From an uncultured Eubacteriales bacterium (GTDB taxonomy: Bacteria; Bacillota; Clostridia; Christensenellales; Borkfalkiaceae), in NCBI GenBank assembly GCA_905211955.1, contig CAJMCT010000001.1:1-40374 (forward strand): DNA of 40,374 nt. Reading direction: 5' to 3'. Every line of letters begins with the position of its first letter. The stretch's first letter is position 1. A model generated the notes under the pieces. The model did not search any database. It was not told the origin of the DNA and worked only from the letters and a program-made list of their open reading frames with translations. Both the position numbers and the translations under genes were made by a program. Shown here piece by piece: positions 26,301 to 32,020 of the stretch.

Positions 26301-27964
26301 GAATCGATACCCTCTGCATATTGAAATTCTAATTGATTTTTCTTTTCCTTTTTAAGTTTATCCAGTTCTTCCTGACAACGTATTGCCAAACTCTTTTGCT
26401 TTTTCTCGACAAGTGCCATATTGCGGCGAATATAATGGTCACGCAAAGATACCTGTGCCTTCGCCATTTCTATACGCTTATCGTATTCATCGTTCAATGC
26501 CGATTCATCACCGTATAAAGCATCGATCTGTTTGTCTTTTTCGGCGGTAGACAATTTTGAGCGTCTAATTTGGTCTATTTTGGAACGAATTGAGCCGAGT
26601 CGTTTCTTCCTTTCGGTTTCAATCGGCGTGATAAGTTGAGTAATCTCGCTTTGGTATGCCTTGTATACATCTTTATCGGAATTATTTATAACGTCGGAAT
26701 CAAGTCTATCGTAAAGCTCTGTTTTGTATTCAATAAGTTGTGCGTCGTATTTTTCTTGCGTTTTAGCAGAAACGCCTGCCATATAACGATTCACCTCGGC
26801 AAGAATTATACCGTTATACTTGCTGTCGATTTCTCCGTATCTTGCAGTCAATTCTTTTTCGTAATTCTTGTCGAGAGCAGATAAATCAGGTTCTATATCT
26901 ATGTACGCGAATAAATATCGTTCACCGAGAAGATACGATTTGATACTTCTGATATTACCTTTATCGTCCGATTTCGGCGGATACGGCGACAACCCCATAG
27001 CGTCCCGAGTATATCGGTTCAGGTTAACCTCAAACTTCGGTTTTCCTTTCCCGTTTCTACCAACCGTTTCGGATAATATTTCCTTTCTGTTCTTTTCTAT
27101 CGCAACGCAAATCAGCGGAAAACCGTCGGCGCCCGCCACTTCTTTCGATAATATTATCTGCTCGCTTTTGCCGAAATCTTTAATTCCGTCCAAAAGAAGT
27201 CCTGAAAAAGCCTCTTCGTTTCTGCGATAGGATTCTTTCGTTATCATATATGCGTCGCATACGTGAACGTCGGTAATTTCTTCGCAACGCTCGGATTGTT
27301 TTCCTAAATAGTATCTGCGAAAATCGATATACCGCAACCATTGATTAAAAATGCCAATCGCCTCGGCGGGATTCGGAACGGGAAATAGTTTAGTGGCTAT
27401 TTCATTTACAAAGTCGTTTGTAAGAACAGAATCGTGCAATTCGCCGTTACCGTAATCAGGAACCGAAAACGTATTTCCGGTATTTCTGCTATATATTTCC
27501 TTCTTTGCAAACGCACAAAGCGACGAACAAAAAACTCGCTTTTCTCCGTATTTTACCGTTCGTCTGTCTATCAAATCTATCCCTTTTACGGATATTTCCG
27601 TAACGTTCCCAAATGTAACGTCGCCGATTATTATAAAGTCGTATGTTTCGGGCAGAATATGGCGAGAGTTTTCATCCGCTTCGGGGCGAATTACGATATT
27701 ACGCAAAATCTTATTCCCACGCTTATTTTCGTCCATTGTTCTGTCAAACGAAGGCAAAGATACGTTGTAATATTTTTCAGGCGTAGACGGAAACGTGTAT
27801 CCGATAAATTCTTGAAAAGTGTCGGGCGCATAACCGCCGAGTTTTCTTTTCAGCGTTTCGTATTGCTCGTTTAACGATTGTGTGAAAAAGTCGTTTCTCC
27901 CCCAAGCCTTATCACCTAAACCTTTATCCAAATTATCCAAGAAATTCAGATATAAGTAAGCCAT
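23339..27964 (-). CDS. Very large UPF1-like superfamily 1 helicase
   Basis: A 1541-aa protein. GPPGTGKTQVIAEI (Walker A, near 693), VVIVDEVSKSS (motif II, near 1196, DEVS instead of DEAS), LVGDHRQLPP (motif III), NKQYRCH (motif IV), VDDFQGDERDIIIVSMVR (motif V) and NVALSRARKLLIIVG (motif VI) define a UPF1/DNA2-type SF1 helicase. Long charged coiled coils lie between about 390 and 620 and again at 770-1000, the second splitting motifs I and II. The N-terminal 390 residues have no recognised domain. Likely function: ATP-driven movement on RNA or DNA as the core of the system. Strong RBS (GGGGGAG) and a 1-bp gap to the HTH gene. Confidence 0.9.
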   Translation of the reverse strand: MAYLYLNFLDNLDKGLGDKAWGRNDFFTQSLNEQYETLKRKLGGYAPDTFQEFIGYTFPSTPEKYYNVSLPSFDRTMDENKRGNKILRNIVIRPEADENSRHILPETYDFIIIGDVTFGNVTEISVKGIDLIDRRTVKYGEKRVFCSSLCAFAKKEIYSRNTGNTFSVPDYGNGELHDSVLTNDFVNEIATKLFPVPNPAEAIGIFNQWLRYIDFRRYYLGKQSERCEEITDVHVCDAYMITKESYRRNEEAFSGLLLDGIKDFGKSEQIILSKEVAGADGFPLICVAIEKNRKEILSETVGRNGKGKPKFEVNLNRYTRDAMGLSPYPPKSDDKGNIRSIKSYLLGERYLFAYIDIEPDLSALDKNYEKELTARYGEIDSKYNGIILAEVNRYMAGVSAKTQEKYDAQLIEYKTELYDRLDSDVINNSDKDVYKAYQSEITQLITPIETERKKRLGSIRSKIDQIRRSKLSTAEKDKQIDALYGDESALNDEYDKRIEMAKAQVSLRDHYIRRNMALVEKKQKSLAIRCQEELDKLKKEKKNQLEFQYAEGIDSEKTEIKNVLLQKLNEDKADKIENETIRRYQIYFRPQDITDKVKEIEKQIEEIAPRYLTYDNRAEKAKIDRQEKALTSILGGYVKNPFLPTYLFSPETLAQSSVEEIKDPEWCLESLNDRQKLAVKRALQSESIFLLQGPPGTGKTQVIAEITAQLTKRGKKVLISSETHKAIDNVFDRLPKIPEIRPLRLIPSQNGKETNYSPERLVDNFYLNICGNLEKQVARYDNYKETREEFDSTMKSLRLDYDRLLKLQRENADTERKRNNLLSEINRLTGENEVLREKLLAAKEDTEKYTRTLKYVESYRFSGEGADSNVLDKYAEQVERLLKCFACFEEVTLDKVAELVNADIQAINKELERFLSEDAIVELKNRQRALRNVLSGLRDPDTDEAPNEGDFNYEEYKKNQSELIAVGKKIKEYENNSEFDIAGSVIYSLVPGITGAKEILKQLPSELAQFKAKLADIVNTQRNIIEFKINGDIDNENAISDKINELKIQISEKKRLYEKLGENPDIEEYGELNSVLKQKIMRFFRDFGIVREYDSDNLETAFDIISDEWNKLETEYNASSSENKIKIPMYKDIVKYLSQEDILEEDRAAYTRELYNSANVFGITCTSRDRFTPSQLAELGKYGIESVDIRTQGIDVVIVDEVSKSSFLDLLIPILYGKTVILVGDHRQLPPMYDLRHMRGDDFDGLDEEKITKEINDGYTKLYEECFFKTLYEKVPSDFRVMLNKQYRCHSHIMEVFNHFYGGNGKGLVVGKKQQDDEKEHNLTVKINGNTVIDPKRHIYFVDCDQKESSAFEGSTSKINEQEAQVAITLLKELDKAAKVLVSEHKIIVDPSRKIDERPSAGIICTYGDQAGLIKKKRKGYQFTGFSGKPDEKLVISTVDDFQGDERDIIIVSMVRNPSGARYDAEFIKKFERINVALSRARKLLIIVGSKKFLSEAGIIDLPDLEGDHSRDKINFPVYREIIDTINFRGRILTAKDILGE

Positions 27965-27965
27965 T

Positions 27966-28490
27966 TTACTCCCCCTTCGTAAATTTACGATACTTATCGA
28001 ATATATCTATATAATCCAAAAATTCCTTTATTTCTGCAGGCGACATACCGTTTGTAATACCGCCGACTTTATCGAGTATAACGCTTTTCGTAAACGGATC
28101 GAGTCCGTTTAATGCTTGCCCCGCAGTCAATTGCTGTTTTAACGCATCGTTTTCGCTTTGTAATCTTTCAAGTTCGTTTGTCAGATTTTCCACAGAAGAA
28201 AGCGACTGCTTTTTATCCTGAATACTGTCTTTCAGAATACTCGAAATTCTGTTGACGTATTGTGCGAGAATATCGGGATCGGACTCGTCAAGAACCAACT
28301 CCAATTCATCTTCGCTTTCCTTCCCGAAAAGATAGAAGATTTTATATTGCTTATCTTTAGGAATATCCGAAAAGTTTTCTAGATTTCGATAATTGTAGAT
28401 CGTCGCTTTGGATATTTCGAGATATTTAATTAAATCCGTAACCTTAATAGAAAATTTCGTAACGAGTCTTTCAAATAATTTCGTTGTCAT
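27966..28490 (-). CDS. HTH coiled-coil protein, first gene of the cargo operon
   Basis: A 174-aa protein. Residues 10-35 (FSIKVTDLIKYLEISKATIYNY) fit a helix-turn-helix, followed by an acidic linker and a coiled coil at about 95-125 (VENLTNELERLQSENDALKQQL). The C-terminus reads SPAEIKEFLDYIDIF. No named family. It sits directly behind the operon promoter, which is bracketed by an inverted repeat, so it is the probable operon repressor. A similar HTH plus coiled-coil layout could also serve as a DNA-binding sensor subunit. ATG at 28490 with AAGGT upstream. Confidence 0.75.
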   Translation of the reverse strand: MTTKLFERLVTKFSIKVTDLIKYLEISKATIYNYRNLENFSDIPKDKQYKIFYLFGKESEDELELVLDESDPDILAQYVNRISSILKDSIQDKKQSLSSVENLTNELERLQSENDALKQQLTAGQALNGLDPFTKSVILDKVGGITNGMSPAEIKEFLDYIDIFDKYRKFTKGE

Positions 28491-28511
28491 TTTTGGTACC
28501 TTCTTATCCGT

Positions 28512-28548
28512 TTGACATCATTATACTATATTAAAAACATAATGTCAA
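28512..28548 (-). promoter_or_regulatory. Strong promoter with flanking inverted repeat for the cargo operon
   Basis: On the minus strand TTGACA (28543-28548), a 17-bp spacer and TATAAT (28520-28525) form a consensus promoter. ATGTCAA (28542-28548) and TTGACAT (28512-28518) are 7-bp arms on either side of the -10, so a dimeric repressor would cover it. Further copies of GTCTAA (28557, 28566) and an inverted TTTTAGAC (28623-28630) lie upstream. Confidence 0.85.
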
Positions 28549-28715
28549 TACATTTTGTCTAAAATAGTCTAATTTATATCCAATAAAACAAAAAAATTTT
28601 GTAAACAACTAAAAAGTAGTGTTTTTAGACCAATTTAACCATTTCATTCTGCCTTTTCTATGCTTAAGCCGCAATATACGGACCTCATATAAACGCTTAC
28701 GATATTTTCAAAGCA

Positions 28716-28753
28716 AAAAGAGACTGCCTGTCTTTTTAATTGCAATCTCTTTT
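28716..28753. terminator. Bidirectional hairpin near the right end of the inner element
   Basis: AAAAGAGA (28716-28723) pairs with TCTCTTTT (28746-28753), with an additional TGC-GCA pairing inside. It sits about 75 bp from the right end, between the cargo promoter and the outside, and may shield the cargo from external transcription. Confidence 0.6.
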
Positions 28754-28825
28754 ACTTAAAGCATTATATTACGTTGTTTTTATAGCAATATATTTACGAA
28801 CTTGCTGTTTGATTGTTTCCCCTAT

Positions 28826-28836
28826 GTTTACTCATC
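28826..28836 (-). repeat. Right terminal inverted repeat of the inner element
   Basis: GTTTACTCATC, the exact inverse of 13079-13089, preceded by CCCCTAT. The crossover TC is at 28838-28839. Confidence 0.88.
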
Positions 28837-28929
28837 TTCACTTGACACTCGCCCGTAAAAAACGACACGCCGCTGTCGGTTTCTGTTAGTATTCACACCC
28901 GTAGGCATAACCATACTGTTTTCAACCAT
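28828..28929 (-). pseudogene. Outer large serine recombinase, 5' part with catalytic serine
   Basis: Starting at ATG 28929 behind GGGAGG (9 bases), this frame encodes 31 residues of the outer recombinase, ending RRVVFYGRVSSE with the catalytic Ser29. The next codons come from the inner element (Asp-Glu-stop). The rest of the gene resumes at 13077 as HEAQLSALENQ. At the junction the GA of the Glu codon is shared by both halves, so precise excision would restore the 590-aa enzyme. A possible start six bases upstream (ATG at 28935) is closer to the ribosome binding site and less likely. Confidence 0.9.
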
Positions 28930-28935
28930 TTGCAT

Positions 28936-29109
28936 TTACCTCCCAACTAATTTATTTTGCGATATAATACTCTCTCCGTATTGAATACTTTTACGCTCAA
29001 TATTCGCATACTTACCATCTTCGATAAAGCCATTGTCACGTAAAATTCTCAATAATTTGAAAGCAATCACCTTGTTTAATACATTCATATTCACTTCTGT
29101 TTTATCCAT
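28936..29109 (-). CDS. Small SHOCT-like protein before the outer recombinase
   Basis: A 57-aa protein starting MDKTEVNMNVLNKVIAFKLL; the segment LRDNGFIEDGKYANIE resembles the SHOCT pattern (helix, G-[FL]-I-[ST]-x-x-x-[FY]). Such short proteins often sit directly upstream of large serine recombinases in Clostridia. ATG at 29109 follows AAGGAGAGG. The gene ends at the ribosome binding site of the recombinase, which suggests coupled expression. Function unknown; SHOCT assignment is by pattern only. Confidence 0.65.
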   Translation of the reverse strand: MDKTEVNMNVLNKVIAFKLLRILRDNGFIEDGKYANIERKSIQYGESIISQNKLVGR

Positions 29110-29128
29110 TAACCTCTCCTTATTGACA

Positions 29129-29186
29129 GGGTACGATAAAACAGTTGAATATGGTTGGCATTGCCACTTTATACTTTATCGTACCC
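29129..29186. promoter_or_regulatory. Perfect 12-bp inverted repeat ahead of the outer recombinase operon
   Basis: GGGTACGATAAA (29129-29140) and TTTATCGTACCC (29175-29186) flank a 34-nt loop. The arms contain an ATCGTA core resembling half of the TCGTAT operators. A second, smaller repeat GAATGCC-AAAC-GGCATTC is at 29204-29221. Possible operator, recombinase binding site or transcriptional hairpin between the RHH and recombinase genes. Confidence 0.55.
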
Positions 29187-29247
29187 CGATTTTTGTATTC
29201 GTGGAATGCCAAACGGCATTCAAATTATTAAATTGTATCAGACCAGA

Positions 29248-29475
29248 CTACTTATTATCGTTCTTTTCGTACTCGGCTTTCAAAGATTCGTATCCTCTGA
29301 AAATCAACTGCACTTTCGTGATATGGTGTTTCGCCAAAAACGCATTGATTTCATCGAACAAATCGCGCGGAATCATCGTTCCGAAATTACCGCTCGCTTG
29401 TTTACGCTTGTCCTTGTTACGTTCCTCGTAACTTCTTCTTGCCGCTCTGCGCGGCGTTGTTTCTTTCTTTTCCAT
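29248..29475 (-). CDS. Ribbon-helix-helix-like protein, paralog 3
   Basis: A 75-aa protein. RRSYEERNKDKRK, TMIPRDLFDEINAFLAKHHITKVQLIFRGY and a short tail match the paralogs at 2577 and 15132. ATG at 29475 follows GGAGG by five bases; the longer frame from 29511 has no support. It is the third gene of a TnpV - 40-aa peptide - RHH operon whose promoter carries the TCGTAT-NN-ATACGA palindrome, so it is probably the operon's repressor. Confidence 0.75.
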   Translation of the reverse strand: MEKKETTPRRAARRSYEERNKDKRKQASGNFGTMIPRDLFDEINAFLAKHHITKVQLIFRGYESLKAEYEKNDNK

Positions 29476-29488
29476 AAATACCTCCGTA

Positions 29489-29611
29489 TTAGCCTTGTGA
29501 AGTAATGGCACAAATCAACGCACCTATGATGTTCATTACGAAATGCCCTGCAATAAGTACGCCTGCCAACGCAAATCTGCCGATAGTTCCAATTACTTTT
29601 AACACTTTCAT
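29489..29611 (-). CDS. 40-aa hydrophobic peptide
   Basis: ATG at 29611 behind CGGAGGT encodes MKVLKVIGTIGRFALAGVLI and then a further hydrophobic stretch, 40 aa in all, most of it one membrane helix. It fits exactly between TnpV and the RHH gene, each with its own ribosome binding site. Similar short membrane peptides occur in Clostridial mobile elements, but no function is known to me. It could be a small toxin-like or membrane-anchoring peptide. Confidence 0.6.
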   Translation of the reverse strand: MKVLKVIGTIGRFALAGVLIAGHFVMNIIGALICAITSQG

Positions 29612-29624
29612 TTTGATACCTCCG

Positions 29625-29981
29625 TTATTTTACATAAACGATTTCATTTAAGATTTCTTCTTCGATAAGCCGTTGCATTTCGGTTTCCCTTTTCAGGTTT
29701 TCCATAAAGTCCGCCGACTTTTTGAACCGCTCTTCTTTCGAAAATTTTTCGTACATCGTTTCGTACAGTTCATCGGCGGCTTTATCTACGCCGTGCAGGT
29801 ATTCAGGAAGATTCGCAATCGTCCAATCGATTCCTTTGTCCTCCAAATACTGTTTAGCAAGCGTTCCGTACTTGCCGTAAACGTGCTTTTCGGGTTTAAC
29901 AGCCTTTTGATAAACCTTGATTTCCGCTACGGTCAATCCCTCGCCCGCTTCCGCTTTTCGCATTACTTTTGCTTTATTCAT
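29625..29981 (-). CDS. tnpV: TnpV-family transposon-encoded protein
   Basis: A 118-aa protein. VYGKYGTLAKQYLE matches the characteristic YGKYGxLxKxYL start of the TnpV domain, and EEEILNEIVY at the C-terminus matches the family's ending. TnpV is named from Tn4451; its function is unknown. Start: ATG at 29981 behind GGAGGTG; the frame upstream is not needed. It is the first gene of the operon behind the promoter at 30016-30044. It probably belongs to the outer element. Confidence 0.7.
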   Translation of the reverse strand: MNKAKVMRKAEAGEGLTVAEIKVYQKAVKPEKHVYGKYGTLAKQYLEDKGIDWTIANLPEYLHGVDKAADELYETMYEKFSKEERFKKSADFMENLKRETEMQRLIEEEILNEIVYVK

Positions 29982-30005
29982 AGTTCCACCTCCGATTATC
30001 TTTCG

Positions 30006-30044
30006 TCGTATCAATACGATAGCATCCGAATCTGTATTTGTCAA
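30006..30044 (-). promoter_or_regulatory. Promoter and operator of the tnpV-RHH operon
   Basis: TTGACA (30039-30044) and TATCGT (30016-30021) on the minus strand are 17 bp apart. TCGTATCAATACGA (30006-30019) overlaps the -10 and is the same palindrome as at 15454-15467 apart from the two central bases. Confidence 0.72.
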
Positions 30045-30152
30045 GCTGTTTTGACCACTTTTCATAAAATATTTTCAGAATCTGTCCGTAAAACCGATTT
30101 TGCACTAAAACTATTGATATTTGCATAGTTTTAGCGCATTTTCGGCATAGAA

Positions 30153-30178
30153 AAGGAACGCTCCGAAGAACGTTCCTT
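30153..30178 (-). terminator. Terminator after the second abiEii gene
   Basis: AAGGAACG (30153-30160) pairs with CGTTCCTT (30171-30178) around a 10-nt loop. On the minus strand the stem runs into a T-rich end (CCTTTTCT). It lies about 20 bp after the stop at 30197. Confidence 0.65.
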
Positions 30179-30196
30179 ATACCTGTATATATTTTA

Positions 30197-31243
30197 TTAC
30201 TTTGAATTGAAATCTGTTTTCTTTTTTTTAGGAGTATTGCCACCGTTCGCAGTTTGACTCGGACGAATTATTTTCATACCGTATGCGCTTTCGTCTTTGC
30301 CCGCCACCTCGGCGACAAACTCCGTTACCGTCAATTCAGCGGTTTGATTTGTCCTGCCATTTTTCAGTCTGACCACATAGTCTTTCGGTAAATGAAATAC
30401 AATCGCCTTTTCGCTTCGGTTAATGCTAATAAACTTATTCGGAATCTTATATGCATAATCTCCGTACTTATCGTGCTCCGGCATTGCAAATATTCTGTAC
30501 TCCTTATAACTCGCAATCTTCGACGCCGACGAAACGGATATATGTACCGTATTTTTTTCGTATTCCTCGTCTTTTCCGAACATTCCGCTGTCGATTATTT
30601 TTTTAAGCCCCGTAATTGCTTCTTCATAATTGCAAGGTGTATACAACATCGTCCGCGTATGTTCTTCATAGTCCTTTTTATAACACTCTGTTTCTATCAC
30701 TTGTTCAAGCAAAGCAGGAATGTCTGCGTTATTCTGCGCCGATACACATAGCGAGTGATATTTCCGATCCTCCCTGACTCTATGTATAAGCGCGCGGAAC
30801 TCTTCGTTTAATTCCACTCTTCCAAGCAATTGATATATGTCGTAAATATGACGGGAATGCTTTTGCATATCGTCCAAAAGCATATAATCGCACAACGCAA
30901 ACACTTTGTCTACAAGCGTCCTTTCCATTGTTTGGACGTGAATATCGAAAGAAAGAAGCCCGTATTCTTCCGCTTGTTTTGTAAAACCGTTCGCTTTCAA
31001 CCATTCTCCGATAAGAGAATCCGCCTGTTTCACTTCTTCCGGATAACATTCCTGTATAAATACCGTTTCCGCCTTGATGACAGGATCAATCTCATCGTTC
31101 TCAAACAAAAGCGGATAACTTATCTGATAGCAGTTATAATCCCTTCTGCTTCGCGTGTTTTCAAGGTTGTTAATTGTCAGTCCGAGTTCTTCGCAGATTT
31201 TTACAATCGTCGGTTTAACTATCTTTCTTTGCCCTTCCGTACA
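30197..31243 (-). pseudogene. Second AbiEii-type toxin, C-terminal part (interrupted)
   Basis: The frame is open from 31243 and begins TEGQRKIVKPTIVKICEELG, the direct continuation of the N-terminal part at 31784-32020 (DSEHL). It carries NTRSRRDYN and QTMERTLVDKVFALCDY followed by KHSRHIYDIYQLL, conserved AbiEii blocks. The last 100 residues (from NTVHISVSSASKIASYKEYR) form an additional domain seen in mobile-element proteins of Clostridia. The catalytic GG...DxD half is on the other side of the lnu insert. A TTG at 31108 could start a shorter product, which would lack the catalytic site, so the toxin is inactive. Confidence 0.85.
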
Positions 31244-31783
31244 GCAATGTTATTTTGATAAACTTTCAAGAATTGAAATATCATGCTTATCTTTATCTCT
31301 TAATTCATAACCTGAATGGAAAACTCTTTGGCCTTTTAAGGATATACAAGGAATTGTTTTTCCTTCAAAAAAAGCACTACCAAAGTAATCTTTTTCAAAC
31401 TCATACCAGCCACCCTCTAAATCAGCTTGTTTTGAAGTTCCGTCCTCACTTAAAACGAACGGGTGAATGTCTAAGTAACCAAGTTCATCACTATATAACT
31501 CTATTCTAACCGGTTTCCAGTCTGTATCAATTTTATAGCCCAGATTCAAAAGCACATTTAACAATTTTTCCGTATGTTGAGCATCAAAATTTATATCTAT
31601 ATCTCTATGAATTCTTGTTTGTTTACCAGCTAAAATATCTACACCCCATCCGCCATCCAACCAGTATGTAATTCCAGTATTTTCGAATAATTCTATTACT
31701 TTCATTAAATCTTCTTTTGTTGTTATTTCTTTTCTACCCATACAAAGTCTCCTTTACAACTTCTAATTTGTAATAATCATTCT
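31241..31783. mobile_element. Compact lnu insert, about 543 bp, inside abiEii
   Basis: Joining 31240 to 31784 restores the abiEii frame as EHL-TEGQRK, which fits the family. The inserted piece contains only the resistance gene, 42 bp upstream and under 10 bp downstream. I see no transposase, terminal inverted repeats, target duplication or integron attC motif, so the mechanism of entry is unknown. The exact edges could move by one or two bases. Confidence 0.72.
31250..31741 (-). CDS. lnu: Lincosamide nucleotidyltransferase, Lnu(A)/Lnu(C) type
   Basis: A 163-aa protein. YWLDGGWGVDILAGKQTR then HRDIDINFD is the nucleotidyltransferase GG...DxD motif of small Lnu enzymes, and GYLDIHPF, ADLEGGWY and FHSGYELRDKDKHD are further conserved blocks. 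Length matches Lnu(A)/Lnu(C) (about 161-164 aa). Reaction: transfer of AMP to lincomycin or clindamycin. Own AAAGGAG site before the ATG at 31741, but too little upstream sequence for a promoter within the insert, so it is probably read from the abiE promoter at 32675-32703. Which Lnu class it is cannot be decided by eye. Confidence 0.92.
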   Translation of the reverse strand: MGRKEITTKEDLMKVIELFENTGITYWLDGGWGVDILAGKQTRIHRDIDINFDAQHTEKLLNVLLNLGYKIDTDWKPVRIELYSDELGYLDIHPFVLSEDGTSKQADLEGGWYEFEKDYFGSAFFEGKTIPCISLKGQRVFHSGYELRDKDKHDISILESLSK

Positions 31784-32020
31784 AAGGTGTTCGCTGTCAA
31801 GCGTTAAGTCTATATCTTCCGAAAACCTGTTGATTGCCTTATGACATTTGGAAAGCGAAGTACCACCCTTAAAAATAAGTCCAGAAAGTTCTTCGTTAAG
31901 TCGTTTTAATACCAACGTAACGTAATAATCTTTTTCGACAAGTGCAGGAGAAATATTTAACCCTCTGCTTACTGCCTGTACCGCTTCGGTAAAATCCTCT
32001 TTATTCTCATGCAAGTTCAT
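31763..32020 (-). pseudogene. Second AbiEii-type toxin, N-terminal part (interrupted)
   Basis: From ATG 32020 the frame encodes LIFKGGTSLSKCHKAINRF then SEDIDLTLDSEHL, the catalytic GG...DxD of DUF1814/AbiEii proteins. Codons after 31784 belong to the lnu insert and end in a stop at 31763. The piece is only 79 native residues. It overlaps the end of the antitoxin gene by 14 nt, the usual coupled arrangement. Confidence 0.85.

Larger units (their letters stand above)
13078..28839. mobile_element. Tn4451-like mobilizable transposon, about 15.8 kb, complete
   Basis: Both ends are visible. Left end: GATGAGTAAAC at 13079-13089; right end: GTTTACTCATC at 28826-28836, a perfect 11-bp inverted pair, extended inward by ATAGGG after a one-base indel. 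TC (minus-strand GA) at 13076-13077 and 28838-28839 flanks the unit, matching the GA crossover dinucleotides described for TnpX of Tn4451. Removing the unit plus one GA rejoins the outer recombinase gene exactly in frame. Contents from left: TnpX-like recombinase, two small frames, RHH regulator, MobV relaxase with oriT, and a seven-gene cargo operon. The circular joint would read GTTTACTCATC-CGAA-GATGAGTAAAC. The assignment to the Tn4451 family is inferred from tnpX, mobV and the ends. Confidence 0.9.

Noticed and set aside
17133..28490. Assignment of the cargo to Dodola, BREX, DISARM or Zorya
   Set aside because: Only the ClpB-like protein recalls Dodola and its DUF6414 partner is not recognised; BREX, DISARM and Zorya hallmark genes are absent.
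28860..28935. Separate small gene at the right edge of the inner element
   Set aside because: The frame is the 5' piece of the outer recombinase, as the YGRVS motif and matching continuation show.
31241..31783. Integron-style gene cassette for lnu
   Set aside because: No attC-like RYYYAAC/GTTRRRY core or hairpin after the stop codon; fewer than 10 bases separate stop and edge.
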